The translations under genes and the position numbers were made by a program. A stretch of 64,000 bases of DNA from Ornithodoros turicata (lineage: Eukaryota; Arthropoda; Arachnida; Ixodida; Argasidae): the NCBI RefSeq assembly GCF_037126465.1, contig NC_088209.1:124001-188000 (forward strand), given 5' to 3'. Under the pieces are notes generated by a model. The model was not told the origin of the DNA, did no database searches, and was given only the letters and a program-made list of their open reading frames with translations. Shown piece after piece: positions 1-9,474 of this stretch (position 1 is the stretch's first letter; every line of letters begins with the position of its first letter).

Positions 1-680
1 AAAATATGTATATTTCTCCTTTACTTTGATCCATCCCTGTGTGGAGTTTATTACAACGTTCGGCCCCACTTAGCGCGTAGTTTGCACGCACAGTATGAAA
101 GGGTGAAGTTGATGAAATATAAGTCGTGAACGTCCCATGTCAACAGCTTGCTATTGCATTGCTGCTATTGCATTTGACGGAGTGTGCTTTCGCATGTAAC
201 GTGAAGTAACGTGAGAAGACAGACACTCCTACAAATGTACTACCTTGTAGGAGGTTGTATGACTGTGTTTAGTGGCCTGCAAAATAATACACCTGGAATC
301 AGTGCCTGGTTTGTGTGCTTGTCAGTTCTTCACTATTCCTCTTTGTCACACTCCACGGTTGATTGTTTTTAGGTCTTCTCTGCTGTGGGACCCATACGGA
401 AAATGTTCGTACCACTGCGGAGCCTACGAAAGATGTGCCATGGAATATAGGGCGGAGAGAGACGTCCATGAAGAATTTTGTAATGAATCATCTCAATATA
501 ACCAGTTCGACGAACCATGGGAAATATAATTGCGACGAACAACAACAACAATAAATGAAGAAGTGACGATGACATGGGATGTTTCCCCGACGAAGTCATT
601 GCTGTAAGTCCTCTTGCAGGTACTTCAGACTGCCATGTGGGAATGACTCGGGGATCAGAAGTTACAAAAGAAAATGTGCT
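1..680. other. No recognisable feature
   Basis: Both strands show only short open frames with no recognisable protein motif. No repeat shared with the rest of the window was noticed here. Confidence 0.5.
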
Positions 681-685
681 TATAC

Positions 686-702
686 ATATATATATATATA
701 TA
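686..702. repeat. (TA)n microsatellite
   Basis: A short TA run borders the left side of the hammerhead-bearing repeat block. A second TA run lies at about 1303-1313, on its right side. Confidence 0.8.
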
Positions 703-792
703 ATATAGCATACGCTCAATGAAGAAAAATAGCATACGCTCTTTGGCTGCACGTTGAACATATGTTTATAAGTCCCAAACGTCGCCACACCA

Positions 793-838
793 GCATTGGA
801 CAGCTGTTTCGGCCTTATTGGGCCTTCATCAGCAATGC
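793..838 (-). ncRNA. Hammerhead ribozyme motif, family 1, inverted copy
   Basis: On the minus strand the order is GCATTG, CTGATGA, a GGCC/GGCC stem with loop CAATAA, GAAAC, AGCT, GTC, CAATGC. The outer GCATTG and CAATGC pair perfectly as stem I. The core matches the hammerhead consensus CUGANGA...GAAA...GUC. One extra A sits between CTGATGA and the stem II helix, which departs from the usual G-C first pair, so activity is uncertain. Confidence 0.65.
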
Positions 839-993
839 GTAGGTGGGCGTAGGTGAGCGTATGCTATTTTTCTTCATTTAATACTTTACTGGCTTCGCAC
901 TGGGCTTTCACAGGTGAGTCACTCACCCTGACGGGAGGACATCACGTTCCACGTGACCTTCCGACGCCACTTGCTCAAACGTCGCCCACCTAC

Positions 994-1039
994 GCATTGC
1001 TGATGAAGGCCCAATAAGGCCGAAACAGCTGTCCAATGC
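994..1039 (+). ncRNA. Hammerhead ribozyme motif, family 1, copy 2
   Basis: Stem I is GCATTG (994-999) with CAATGC (1034-1039). Core box CTGATGA is at 1000-1006, GAAAC at 1022-1026, and the cleavage triplet GTC at 1031-1033. Stem III is only the palindrome ACAGCTGT, the very short type known from Penelope-like elements and retrozymes that works better as a dimer. Pairing extends outward from stem I with mismatches, because CAAACGTCGCC at 975-985 matches GGCGACGTTTG at 1047-1057. Predicted cleavage lies after position 1033. Confidence 0.68.
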
Positions 1040-1229
1040 TGGTGTGGCGACGTTTGGGACTTATAAACATATGTTCAACGTGCAGCCAAAGAGCGTATGC
1101 TATTTTTCTTCATTTAATACTTTACTGGCTTCGCACTGGGCTTTCAGAGGTGAGTCACTCACCCTGACGGGAGGACATCACGTTCCACGTGACCTTCCGA
1201 CGCCACTTGCTCAAACGTCGCCCACCTAC

Positions 1230-1275
1230 GCATTGCTGATGAAGGCCCAATAAGGCCGAAACAGCTGTCCAATGC
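1230..1275 (+). ncRNA. Hammerhead ribozyme motif, family 1, copy 3
   Basis: The motif is identical to the copy at 994-1039 and lies exactly 236 bp downstream. Cleavage at both would release a 236-nt monomer. Stem I, core boxes, stem II and stem III are all unchanged between copies. Confidence 0.68.
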
Positions 1276-1341
1276 TGGTGTGGCGACGTTTGGGACTTAT
1301 AAATATATATATATAGATACTCATGGAACGATGCGACAGCA

Positions 1342-1386
1342 CCAGAGGACACGTGTTTCGCCGTGTTTGCGGCTCGTCGGCCCTGG
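1342..1386 (-). ncRNA. Hammerhead-like motif, family 2, copy 1
   Basis: Read on the minus strand: stem I CCAGGG, then CCGACGA in place of consensus CUGANGA (the U is a C). Stem II GCCG/CGGC follows with the canonical G-C closing pair and loop CAAACA, then GAAAC, ACGT, GTC and CTCTGG, which pairs with CCAGGG. Pairing continues outward (CGATGCG with CGCATCG, CAGC with GCTG), giving a stem I of about 19 bp between 1329 and 1400. The short palindromic stem III ACACGTGT matches family 1 architecture. Confidence 0.55.
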
Positions 1387-1629
1387 GTAGCTGCGCATCG
1401 TTCGGGATTGGCAAACCAGGGGTCACTCAGCGAGCGATATACACCTGGGAGGGTGACTGAGCACTCCTCAATGCCACAGTGCAAGCCAGTGAATTATAAA
1501 GAGAGGAAAAAAGCCATTAAAAAATAAGAAAAATGACGCTAGATGTGTTTGAAATTCAATCTTACAGATTAAGATGGCTTCTATGGCTGCACGTAGAAAA
1601 ACAGATACTCATGGAACGATGCGACAGCA

Positions 1630-1674
1630 CCAGAGGACACGTGTCTCGCCGTGTTTGCGGCTCGTCGGCCCTGG
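1630..1674 (-). ncRNA. Hammerhead-like motif, family 2, copy 2 (core damaged)
   Basis: This is the same structure as the copy at 1342-1386, but the invariant GAAAC box reads GAGAC in addition to the shared CCGACGA change. It is therefore predicted to be inactive. Stem I and the extended outer stem are retained. Confidence 0.5.
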
Positions 1675-1934
1675 GTAGCTGCGCATCGTTCGGGATTGGC
1701 AAACCAGGGGTCACTCAGCGAGCGATATACACCTGGGAGGGTGACTGAGCACTCCTCAAAGCCACAGTGCAAGCCAGTGAATTATAATGCAGGAAAAAAG
1801 CCATTAAAGGAACAAATAAATGATACTAGACGTGTTTGTAATTCAAACTTACAGAGGGCTGTACCTCATACTCATGGCTGTCAAACAAGAGGGATGAAAA
1901 GTGTGTCCTTAATGTCTCATTTTCGTCGGATCCA

Positions 1935-2458
1935 CACTCTAAGAAAAAAAAGTAAAATACGGAGTAATTGCAGCTTCTAGTCCTCTGTACCGCAATTACT
2001 CCTTACTTTACTTGTCTAACCCCGACATTTACTCCACAGGACTGCAAGTAGTCACAGAACGTTGCCAATGGTCTTCCGAATGCAACAGTCTACGTAAATA
2101 TGTATTCTTTGTCAATTTGATGGCATAAGGCTGTATACATAAGCAAACTTAGAAATTTCTCACCTACACAGAGTAAGACACAGTTAACGTTTCTTTCTTT
2201 GAAAATTGTGCCGTATGTATGTCGCAAGATTTTATATTACTCGATGTATCACAGTTCACGGTTTGATTCAAAGTATTTTCATGCATGCACTCGAGTTATG
2301 TACCTGAAACTGTTAGAACAGTGCCTAACATGCAGTCTCCACTTTGTGACGTTCGTTTACTCCCGTGCATTTACTCCCGAAAGGGACTATTTTCTGTGGC
2401 CATGCAGTTAGTCCCCAAAAGTTAGTTAGTCCCCCCTAATTTTTTTTTTCTTAGAGTG
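1935..2458. mobile_element. MITE with TIR CACTCTAAGAAAAAAAA
   Basis: The left end CACTCTAAGAAAAAAAA is mirrored by TTTTTTTTTCTTAGAGTG on the right. The 524-bp interior repeats short TTTACTCC / GGAGTAA motifs near both ends and holds no coding frame. The dinucleotide CA flanks both ends. Superfamily is uncertain. Confidence 0.65.
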
Positions 2459-4274
2459 CAGAAGGTCCTGGTCCATGTTCTCCTACCTCGCTCACGAATA
2501 CCTGGACTGCCGCCTTTATAGAATTTGAAATAAAAAATCTCATCTGAAAAAATCTCAGGTGATTCTAGAAATAGCCTGAGCTCTGTTCAAGTTGCCGGCT
2601 AAAGTGATACTGGAGCACGCTGCAGGCAAACGAATTCACGTAAAAGTCACGTCCGATGTAGCTTTTGACACGCAACGTACCTTTGGACAACGAGACAGCG
2701 AGGAGAATCCACAAGAGCAGCATCTTGCTCACACCCTAGGACCCGACTGAAACTTTTGCCAGACGCGAGATTATGTCGTATGTGCTTGAACAACTACTTA
2801 TCTAACACGTATGAGAAGAGGCTCAGAACGATACCTGCCTTCAGGATACAATACGCCGCCACTGTATAGTTCCCTGGAGTGAGCCATGCTCTGATAACAG
2901 TGTATCTAATCTACAATCTAGCACCTGGGCGATTCCACGCGAAATGATCCAGCGGACCCGCTCGGCCCCCACAAAACGATCTCAAATTTTTACGAAATTT
3001 TTTTTAGCAGTCCCTAATAATGCAAAACGACACACCACGAAACATTTCTTCCCAAATCTCAATGTGGCGGGTGCTAGACACGAGCAAAGTTCGCAGCGCT
3101 GGCGAAAACCGTGCCTGGCGTGAACGGCAACTGCGGCTCATAGAAAGCACCTAGAACTGTGCGGTTTTCTTTTGCATATAGAGGTAGCTATGCTCTACAC
3201 AACATCCAAATCCCGGTTGTCGTGCTGTAATAGCTGCAGGTATACAAAGGCCGGAAGTTTCGCAATTTTCCTCCTACTTTGCGATTTTTTTGTGGAAAAT
3301 CAAACCATTAAATTTTAATGAATATTTTTTCCTGCCAAGGCCCCAGGGAATACTTCAACAGAAAAACTCGCCAGACACGTAACTTTCATAGTCATTGCAG
3401 GAAAAAAAGAGGAAGTATGCGATTTTTCGAAAATTCGCTACAATCGAGCGTAAAACACGCAATGAAGAGGTCAGAAGAGACGCCTGAAACCAACGCAGTT
3501 TTATAGAACGAGCCTTCCTCTACAACATATTAAAAAATCTCGAGGGTGTTTTTTCGTATACAGGAGAAAATAATTTTTTTGTAGTAGAGGGTATTACGAC
3601 CACAGTGACCCACGTTGCATGTGTCCAGTGGGGTGCTATATTTGTTTCTTGGGCTCCTGTTTTAATTCCCTTGATTTTCAATTTTTCTCTGGTCTGGTTG
3701 GGTTTTAATGAGCAAGCAATATGCTGTGGCACAGACTTCTGCAAGGTTACCATAGCCTTTGCTTCTGTAGCATAACACGCGTATTGCAATCCTGGGTGGC
3801 TAAGTTTATGGCATTGTTTCCGGTGTGCACGGTGCCGGCAACGGAGATTGGGGATTAGCGGTGATGGCCAGGTCTAAGTAATACTTTTTGTCGTGTGAGC
3901 TAAAGCCCTGCGCGGGTGAGCCTTTTTACATCCGCATCCTATCCGAAAAATCCGCGTCCCCCACGGTACGCAGCAATAGTTCAGTTTCTATCCTCGATAT
4001 ATCAGGCCAATTTTCCAGGAAATAAACGTTATTTCCCGTCAGCACAAAACAGCAAAAAAAAAAGTGTGTGTGTGTGTGGGGGGGGGGCAACAAAAAAAAA
4101 CTGTCACCAAACTTCATCCACATGGGCGACTTCCTCTCTTTCTTTCCGACATTAAAAACCCCGGAGCGGCATAGCTTTTGTAGCGAGTCCTGAGCGTCCA
4201 TGATGCTACCAAAGGATACACGACAGCAAGTACAGATTTAGCTTCCACGAAAGATTATATAGCACACGCTGAAC
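2459..4274. other. Non-coding stretch, nothing firmly recognised
   Basis: No convincing gene. 2930-3530 looks like a dispersed repeat by composition (AT-rich, many short A and T runs), but no second copy was seen in this window. A GT-rich and G-run tract lies at about 4062-4088. Confidence 0.4.
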
Positions 4275-4385
4275 ATGTCAGAAAGTCACCAAAAAATCCG
4301 CTAATTCCAAATACAAAATTTTGTCGCTAAACAGACCCCGAAATCCGCTAAATTTAGCGACTTTACCCCAAATTTGGCAACACTG
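4275..4385. mobile_element. hAT terminal fragment, same family as the element at 22.9-25.8 kb
   Basis: This stretch is the reverse complement of about 22938-23055: AGTCGCTAAA, TTTAGCGGATTTCGGGG and ACAAAATTTTGTATTTGG reappear in inverse order. It ends in ATTTGGCAACACTG at 4385, matching the right TIR of the larger element. The matching other end was not found, so it is a fragment. Confidence 0.7.
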
Positions 4386-4880
4386 AGAGAGGGTCACGTG
4401 GTGGACAGGAAGTAATGGCGGTTCTGACAGGAGCGACTGCCAGAGGGGTCCCACGGAAATCTGTTCGAAACGGCCGCTCCTGTGTTTCCTTCCTCCATGT
4501 GGCGCAAGCTACTTCCTTCGATGTTCGAGTCAGGCGCCCACAGCTCTCCATAGAGCCCGTAGTTTGAGATAATTCAGGCAACATTGGACATACGACCAAT
4601 GAAAATGCGTCGTGATGCCTAGCAGCCAACCAATCAGTAACCTCTCCGTTTGGCTCTGCTTTCGGCCGGCCCTGGCTGCCATTGACTTCTACTGGTTTTC
4701 ATACCTGGCGCCCGTTAGTCCAAAATAACTAAAGACATTTTTGATAGGCTAAATACATATTTATTGATGCAACGTATAAACTCAAATATTTGACTCATAT
4801 ATTCACCGTGCGTACAGGACGTTTCGTTCCTTGAATAGACAGCAACCAAACCAAGTTCGAACTTGCAAAGCACACACACA
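4386..4880. other. No recognisable gene
   Basis: Short frames only. The stretch contains CCAAT-like motifs (4630-4640) but no supported promoter or transcript. Confidence 0.3.
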
Positions 4881-4896
4881 GGCTGCGTCTACTAAA
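4881..4896. repeat. Inverted partner of 11140-11155
   Basis: GGCTGCGTCTACTAAA here is the exact reverse complement of 11140-11155, and similarity continues inward as AGCGCCG-type sequence. The two sites bracket the whole THAP region, but no target-site duplication is visible outside them, so a single bounding element is not proven. Confidence 0.4.
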
Positions 4897-4942
4897 AAAG
4901 CGCCGACAGCACCGGTAGGGGGCAGCGCTAGCGACAGCAGGC

Positions 4943-6577
4943 GCTGGTTTAGTAGCACGGAGAAGTAAGGAGACCGAACTCGGCTGGAGAATGACGTCCG
5001 AATTCCTCGAGTCTATTGTTGGCCGCTGGGCGGCGCTCGCGTTCCCTCCGGTACTCGCTCCGCGAAATCTCCTACAAGGCAATGCGCTGTTTGTCCTCGA
5101 ATACTCTACTAAGAAGCGTTAAAAACGAATGTTTGTGTAATAAAACTTAACAACGATTTATCCAATAATGAGTTAATGTTTTCTGGTCAGCTCCAATCTT
5201 GTTTTGCAATTTCTGTTGCCCCGTTTTCGTGTCATAGGTGAGACCTACTCCAAAGGAAGCAAAGGTTGTGCTGGAAAGCCATATTTAAATGGCGTGGAGG
5301 GAATGATGTGTTTGAAGATCTGTAAAGTTTCCGGACGCGATCTTTCCGAAATATGTGGGAATTTCTATGTGGTGTCGCCGCATAAGCTGGGACTGGGAAA
5401 GTTTTATCTGCGTACGTGTGTAGCAATTAAGAGAACTTCGTGTATGGCGACGGTTTTAGTGACACGCTATGCTACGGTTTTGGGAACAGAAAAGAAAGCC
5501 GGTATGTAGTCTGTTATGTGTGTTGTCCAACACTGACATCTTGAATAACACTGACTTTTGATGTTCAGTTCCATGCCCTAGGGGTCAATTTACTTCAGCA
5601 CAAGCATGCTGCTCAAAACGCTACACCAGGTATTCTACCCAAGCTAAAAAAGACCCAAATCCAGTATATATGGGCTTCACACCCCAACCGGACACCAAGA
5701 TGAAAATCGTTTTCAGGATCTCATCCTTAAACTGAAGTACGTGTACTGAGTCCTCTACCGCGTTTGCAGACCTGTGACAGAAAGTGCGTTCTGGCACCTT
5801 TGCATTAAATTCATGTGTGGTGTCATATGAAATGTAACTCTATCCTCTGTACCCTAGCGGACGCTTCACAATTACGACAAAAAGTTCCCGTTTCCCAAAA
5901 CGTTGTGCACGCGAAGCGGGTGGTAGAAACGCGCGCTACGACGCTGCCGTGCAACAGCTGGAATCCAAATGTGCTCAATTCCGTCATTTCCTCACGCTGC
6001 GAGATGTTCATGGGAAGTAATAATAATCTGTGCACGCCATTAACAATGTAGATATCGCAGTCGTGCCTTGCCAGTCATGCAACTTATACTACCATCCTGT
6101 ACGATGTCAAACAACAACCTTTGTGCTCATTCGGGTGCCTTTTCAAATAAAACAAAACGTACTTCCGCGATTCTTAACAGCTTCTTAACTGCGAGAGCAC
6201 TACGCTTATTTACACATTCAAGCCTTCGAGCAAACGCGGATCCCCCTTGACGGCGGCTTCCCCACATTGTAAAATGAAAGCTTCCCGCTTTGCACCAACA
6301 AGGACTCCAGGAGAAAAATGCAAAGAGAGATTGTTCTTTGATACACGACAATCGTGTTTCTTTATCAAAATATTTTTTGCTGCTTGCACTGGACACAGTA
6401 GTAAGTCTGACACTGCACATTACAAGCACGTCATTTCAGAGGAGCAAGTACCTGACGGAGCGCGAGCGCCGCGGCCACAATTAGACTCGAGGAATCGGGA
6501 CCACACTTTTTCAACGGCGGCGCGGCAGAGTTCGGTCTCCTTACTTCTCCTCCGTGTTTAGTAGACAAGCTCGCTGG
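4943..6577. mobile_element. Fold-back element with arms of about 130 bp
   Basis: The left arm 4943-5075 and right arm 6440-6577 are imperfect inverted repeats. Shared blocks include CGGAGAAGTAAGGAGACCGA, ATTCCTCGAGTCTA and CGGCGCTCGCG in the same order, with one indel of about 15 bp. The 1.3-kb interior has no recognisable coding region. It lies just upstream of the THAP pseudogene. It could be a decayed non-autonomous DNA transposon or an inverted duplication of a promoter-like segment. Confidence 0.6.
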
Positions 6578-7039
6578 TTTTGCTGAAAATGGCGGTCAAC
6601 GAGCAGACGACGAGAGCTTTGTGACGCCCTCATCTTGGCCTCCAGCCCTCCCTCACGCCAATACATGCCCAAAGGCGACTCCCTTTTATCACGAGGGACG
6701 TCTCAGTTCTGTATAATTCGTTGATCCGTCGTATACATTGCAAAAGTGCTCCTGTAGAGAAGGAAATGTGTGCAGAACCGAAACCGCGCGAAAAGGGGCG
6801 TGGGAGGTTTATTTCAGTTAGTACATCGCGGCACATGAAACGTACTTCAATTAGTTCCGTGTACGTACCGCGCTGCAGTCTGCTTGCTTCTTCTGGAGTG
6901 ACAAGAACGTTCACGCATCCTTGCGGTGTTTTTATTGTGACAGTGATGAGCACAGCAGTCGATGTGGACGCCATGTTCAAACTACGCGGCGGGCGATGCC
7001 GTCTGCTATCGTGACGTCACACAGCCAGCAGCAGCGCCA

Positions 7040-7160
7040 GTATGGTAGCTAGAAAGGGTGGTACTTCGACCGCGCCGCTTCTCCCGTACATCGGAGCACG
7101 CCGCCGCTGGAAGACGGCGCCAGTGGGCGCTGGGAGTCTGAGGTATGCTATGTTCGCCGC
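7040..7160. repeat. Inverted repeat arm (partner 9107-9236), upstream of THAP pseudogene
   Basis: Blocks TAGAAAGGGTGGTAC, CGCTGGAAGA, GGCG, GGGCGCT and GAGGTATGC occur here. They recur in the same order on the opposite strand at 9107-9236. The two arms enclose the THAP pseudogene. The core TATGGTAGCTAGAAAG also occurs inverted at about 10973-10988, at the end of the second THAP gene. Confidence 0.55.
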
Positions 7161-7574
7161 GTTCGCGCGTACGTTTTGCTTGCGTCCCCGGCCCGCGCGT
7201 CTATTTTTTTGCCTTTTCAGCGTTTCGCGTCTCTCAGCAAGTGACCACTTAGTTCTCTCAGCGCACAAGGGTGACACCTGAATGCCTGGACAACGTAAGC
7301 AGCGTGTCAAACACTGTTTTGTGCCCGGCTGCAACGGATACCGTTCCGCAACTGGAAAGTTCGCGCTCTTCGCCGTTCCGCAGGGCCCAGAAAGGTTTCA
7401 AGAATGGAATCAGCGTACACAAAGTGCAGACATGCCTCTCCAAACGCATTCGGCCGTTTGCGAAATACACTTCGACGATTGCGCTTTTACGCCAACGCTC
7501 CTGTCGTGAACGTCAAGATCGAGCCAATGAAGCATGACCGGCCTACCCTGAAAGATGATGCGGTACGCACAATA

Positions 7575-7582
7575 CTCCCAGA
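7575..7582. repeat. Left target-site duplication of hAT element (CTCCCAGA)
   Basis: This is an exact match to 8225-8232. Eight base pairs is the hAT standard. Confidence 0.85.
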
Positions 7583-8224
7583 CAGTGATTTCCCCAGAAA
7601 TTCACTACTGGGGGGGTGCCGAGCTTTCAAGGGGGGGGGGGTCCATGCTTGGTGAAGGTTTCACTTACGGAATTTTTCTTAGACACGGAAAGAATCTTGG
7701 CACAATGGTGACATATCTGCACAGCTTTCCCGGTTTATTTGTACATGTTATTACTTTAGAACACAATATATTAGAATAGAGATTCATTGTGAACGGCATT
7801 TCAACATTAAGATGCATAATCACACGACCGACAAAGAAAAGAAACTAGCACCTTGTCAATGGACACCTTGCAACCAACGGTGAAAACCTTACAATACCTC
7901 GCTTGATTGAGTTGGGCGCAAACGGCTCTTGATGATCCACATTGAGTTTGCATGCACGCACGCATTTTTGCTCGTATATGCGCGCACTATATGCATTGCA
8001 CACTCACTTTCAAATTATTTTGGACAAATGCATGGTACGATCATCTGCATGACTGTGGTCCTACAGCCCAAGTTTGACAGCACAGGATGTAATTCGCCGG
8101 ACTCACTACCAGAACGTGTTGGTGGCCGAACAGGGTGGGGTCACCTGAGAAACTTCAGGGGGGGTGTTGCAAAAATGCAGGGAGGGTGTACACCCCCCCT
8201 GAGGGGGGTGTAGGGAAATCCCTG
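7583..8224. mobile_element. Non-autonomous hAT element (642 bp) inside THAP pseudogene
   Basis: Left end CAGTGATTTCCCC and right end GGGAAATCCCTG form TIRs of the CAG-type used by hAT elements. The exact 8-bp duplication CTCCCAGA flanks it. Subterminal regions are rich in G or C runs (GGGGGGGTG). The interior has no transposase frame. Removing the insert joins two halves of the THAP relic. Confidence 0.85.
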
Positions 8225-8232
8225 CTCCCAGA
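8225..8232. repeat. Right target-site duplication of hAT element (CTCCCAGA)
   Basis: Exact copy of 7575-7582. Confidence 0.85.
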
Positions 8233-8598
8233 CCCAAAAATTCCCGGACAAATTCCAAGAAACTGCCCGCTCAGCGCAACAGGAGGAACCGCAACGTGGA
8301 GTCGCTAGTGCCTTGCAAAAGAAGGAATACATCTGATCCTGACATGGGTGATGAAGCTGTAGACGCCGGGAATACGTCGGCACAAAAGGACCCTTCCCTT
8401 TTCCCTGCTTCCTTTGAAGCAGCTTTCACTAGATTTTTCAGCATGTACAAATTACATCCTGACAGCCTCCATGAGTTGACCACCAGTGCTCGAGCCTCAA
8501 CACACCAAGTTGGTTGTGATCTCCACAGAAATGAACTAAGAGGTGCTGAGTGCAAGATTTATTTGATCACAAGGCTTTATTTTTACGTAAGGGCCTGA

Positions 8599-9106
8599 AC
8601 CTCGACAGGCAGCAGAGAAGAGTACGCAGGAATATGTCCAAACAGTCTCGACTAAACTAATATAGCACGCAGGAAGACCAGGCCAAGTGCTTTATTTATT
8701 TATTATTTATTTAAACAAGCTTTATTTATTATTTATTTAATATTTATTTTATTTTCGTTGCGGTAGCTGCTATGCTAGTCGCCAAGACTTCTGGGCAGGG
8801 CTGTATGATTGTTCTAGCCATAAATAGTCATAAATGTATCCTGTTTGTGCAGTAAAGTGCCGTTATTGCTGAGGAAAGGGCGGATAACTAAAAGGTATAA
8901 TATGTAATTGGTGCAGCCGCGACAGCTTTTTGCGCTCGCTAGGATCTGTCGGCTGTTATCGTACGAATTGTATTTTGTTGTTATTGTTTTTCATGTGAAA
9001 GCCCCGCAATCTTTCAGGAATACACGTAGCCCCTGTTCGTAGTGTCTAGGCCAAAAATAAACTCGCAAGAAAATGCTTCCGAACGCGATTATTGGCGAAA
9101 CTCATC
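8599..9106. other. AT-rich intergenic stretch
   Basis: The stretch contains TTTATTTATT runs at 8691-8756, of the kind seen at LINE tails or in 3' UTRs. No coding region is recognised. Confidence 0.4.
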
Positions 9107-9236
9107 GAAATGCGTACCGCCGACTGGGGAAACAACGCATACCTCCGGCTCGGAGCGCCCTCTGCGCCTTTCTTCCAGCGGGAGCGTGCGCTTCTCTCGC
9201 CGGTCGGGGTACCACCCTTTCTATACAGTGTTCTAG
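9107..9236. repeat. Inverted repeat arm (partner 7040-7160), upstream of THAP gene
   Basis: The reverse complement reproduces the GGGTGGTAC, CCGCTGGAAGA, GGGCGCTC and GAGGTATGC blocks of 7040-7160. It lies about 250-370 bp upstream of the ATG of the intact THAP gene and may include its promoter. CAGTGTTCTAGAAGGG at 9229-9244 resembles, inverted, CTTCTAGAGCACTGTA at about 10956-10971. Confidence 0.5.
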
Positions 9237-9474
9237 AAGGGTAACATAGTGGGAAGAGCGCCGGCCCACTCCCCAACGGCAGCTGAGCCAAAAAAAGCGG
9301 ACAGCCGCGTGTGGCGCTGCTGTCGACAACCCGAGCCGCTGGAGTGGAAAATACCAAGGGCGTCTGGTCGGTGTGGGTACTTCTGTGCTTCTGTTCTTCT
9401 GTTCTGTTGCCTACGTTTTTCAAGCGCGTTTCTTCAACATGTGCACTTGTGAAAGAAACGACTGGTGAGCTCTG

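Larger units (their letters stand above)
703..1310. repeat. Hammerhead-bearing repeat block 1: one inverted plus two tandem copies
   Basis: The unit beginning GCGTATGCTATTTTTCTTC occurs at about 857-1092 and again at 1093-1310, an exact 236-bp period. A partial copy in the opposite orientation lies at about 715-850. The copies are almost identical. Each holds a hammerhead-like core (listed separately). Tandem units plus an inverted partial copy are typical of Penelope-like element terminal repeats, and tandem short units are typical of retrozymes. No reverse transcriptase or GIY-YIG frame is visible nearby, so this would be a non-autonomous or truncated relic. Confidence 0.75.
1314..1860. repeat. 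Hammerhead-bearing repeat block 2: direct repeat pair
   Basis: A unit of about 255 bp beginning GATACTCATGGAACGATGCG starts near 1316 and again near 1604, a 288-bp spacing. The copies differ by scattered substitutions and small indels. Each contains a long hairpin with a hammerhead-like core on the minus strand. The sequence is unrelated to block 1 outside the core, so it is a second family lying next to the first. Confidence 0.7.
7282..8598 (+). pseudogene. THAP-domain protein relic split by a hAT insertion
   Basis: From the ATG at 7282 the frame reads a THAP zinc-finger start: CFVPGC, then a conserved Trp in QEWN, then CEIHFDD, the C2CH ligand spacing of THAP domains. A one-base shift near 7488-7500 moves the frame. 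The next segment reads RPTLKDDAVRTILPD, matching RPTLAANAVPTLLPG in the intact THAP gene at 9475. At 7583 the gene is cut by a 642-bp hAT element. After the insertion a basic stretch (NSRTNSKKL, KRRNTSDPDMG) continues to 8598, offset by one more frame. THAP proteins of this type are P-element transposases or their domesticated relatives. Two lesions plus the insertion make this copy non-functional. Confidence 0.75.
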
